Shown: positions 63,330-64,000 of the stretch, piece after piece
Layout: the number at the start of each line of letters is the position of its first letter
Position numbering within the stretch: the stretch's first letter is position 1
Assembly (NCBI RefSeq): GCF_018599185.1
Contig: NZ_JAHFVL010000002.1
Coordinates: 372,001 to 436,000 of the forward strand
DNA from: Rhodanobacter sp. LX-99
GTDB lineage: Bacteria > Pseudomonadota > Gammaproteobacteria > Xanthomonadales > Rhodanobacteraceae
DNA: 64,000 nt
Direction of reading: 5' to 3'
Translations under genes and position numbers: made by a program
The notes under the pieces: model-generated
Databases searched by the model: none
What the model was told of the DNA's origin: nothing
Seen by the model: only the letters and a program-made list of their open reading frames with translations

Positions 63330-64000
63330 ATGCCGAACAACGCAACCCTGCGCCGTCAGCGCACTCTCGGTGGGGCGCTCGGGGTGATCGTGCTGGGGTT
63401 CGCGCTGACGTATCACTTCTTTCCGCGGCTGTTTCATGTCAACCCGACCCAGGCACCGCGTCGTTCGATGTCGCTGGGGGCCGCCACGCCGGGCAGCGGC
63501 CTGCAGCCGGAGCGGGTGTCGGCGATCGGCGAGCTCAATGCCGGGCCACCGCTGACGCTGGCGCCGACAGCGGTGATTGCCGCGCGCAGCAGCAAGAACG
63601 CGAACCTGCCCGAGCAGTTGAGTGCGGACCCGCCCGAGGTGCAGGCGCTGCTGGAGCGGGCGACCAGGGCGTTGCATGCCGGCCAACTGGTCGGCGACGG
63701 GAACAGCGCCGCCGCGTTGTTCCAGCAGGCGCTGAAGGACAAGCCGGACAGCCGTCGCGCGGCGCAGGGCCTGTTCGACGTGCGCGCGCGGCTGGTGGCG
63801 GAGATCGACCAGGACATCGCGGTGGGCGACGTCGACGCGGCGCAGGACCTGCTCGGCGCGCTGCGCACGCTGCCGAATGCCGAAGCGGAAGTGACCCAGC
63901 TGGAAGCGAGCTTGAAGGTCCTGGAGAAGGTGCGGCCGATGCTGGCGAAGGCCGCCGGCCTGCTGCAGCAGGGCCGGGCCGACCGGCCCGCCGGCGGCAG
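63330..64000 (+). CDS. membrane-anchored TPR-like protein, 3'-truncated by the window
   Basis: At least 223 residues, no stop before the window end. One N-terminal TM helix (T-L-G-G-A-L-G-V-I-V-L-G-F-A-L-T-Y), a Pro-rich linker, then helical pairs such as 'A-T-R-A-L-H-A-G-Q-L-V-G-D-G-N-S-A-A-A-L-F-Q-Q-A-L' and 'I-A-V-G-D-V-D-A-A-Q-D-L-L'. These resemble TPR-like or envelope-assembly scaffolds. The C-terminal domain is outside the window, so no function is proposed. Divergent from rnd. Confidence 0.7.
   Translation, partial: MPNNATLRRQRTLGGALGVIVLGFALTYHFFPRLFHVNPTQAPRRSMSLGAATPGSGLQPERVSAIGELNAGPPLTLAPTAVIAARSSKNANLPEQLSADPPEVQALLERATRALHAGQLVGDGNSAAALFQQALKDKPDSRRAAQGLFDVRARLVAEIDQDIAVGDVDAAQDLLGALRTLPNAEAEVTQLEASLKVLEKVRPMLAKAAGLLQQGRADRPAGG

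Overview
The window is high-GC, densely coded DNA with no rRNA, prophage or CRISPR array. The gene content (DUF3014, DUF1415, YaeQ, SelO, a RIO-type kinase, an Fsr-type exporter, the OhrR/Ohr pair and short REP-like palindromes) suggests a gammaproteobacterium of the Xanthomonadales, most likely Rhodanobacteraceae (Rhodanobacter/Dyella-like). This placement is inferred from family knowledge; no database was searched.

Layout. 1-8.2 kb: the end of a GH18 chitinase-like gene, a VOC protein, YjdM, an osmolyte-type ABC importer with a substrate-binding/permease fusion, a PAS-GAF-GGDEF diguanylate cyclase, the ohrR-ohr peroxide pair with matching operators, and two small exported proteins. 8.3-17.7 kb: asparaginase, lipocalin, an ABC-2 exporter, a methyltransferase, DUF3014, ThpR, a cupin and an NfeD protease/slipin pair. 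17.7-24.4 kb: the most interesting locus, described below. 24.5-33.7 kb: a cluster of exported peptidases (M28, M14, a broken S9 gene, a PSMA-like M28) and an EreA/ChaN-like protein. 33.9-48 kb: mostly housekeeping and unknown genes (GNAT, ion channel, HDOD, pseudouridine synthases, RIO kinase, FKBP, CDF, YaeQ, OPT transporter, RsmC/RsuA), with a 266-bp MITE-like element at 37.8 kb. 48-64 kb: YkgJ-type cluster protein, DUF1415, a transglycosylase, SelO, tRNA-Arg(CCU), ALDH7, SDR, pyrD-murB, Fsr, ppk1, tRNA-Ala(CGC), RNase D and a truncated TPR-like gene.

The 17.76-24.35 kb locus looks like a split-borosin RiPP system. A tetrapyrrole-methylase-fold protein resembling the peptide-backbone N-methyltransferase SonM (17762-18583) is followed on the same strand by four small genes. 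All four start with the same leader, I-D-F-L-E-x-x-G-Q-(D/N)-A-x-L-R, which resembles the borosin-binding domain of the precursor SonA. Three of them then carry a short hydrophobic, Cys-containing stretch and an acidic or charged tail; the fourth, 58 aa with a GTG start, lacks the core. Two large membrane diguanylate cyclases, each with a signal peptide, TPR-like sensor, TM and GGEEF domain, sit directly behind precursors 2 and 4. The unit precursor - hairpin - precursor - cyclase therefore occurs twice. A 94%-identical fragment of the nearby M14 peptidase gene lies at the junction. Precursor 4 has 15 perfect GACAAG repeats that encode (Asp-Lys)15. Coupling of split-borosin precursors to c-di-GMP enzymes is not something I know to be described.
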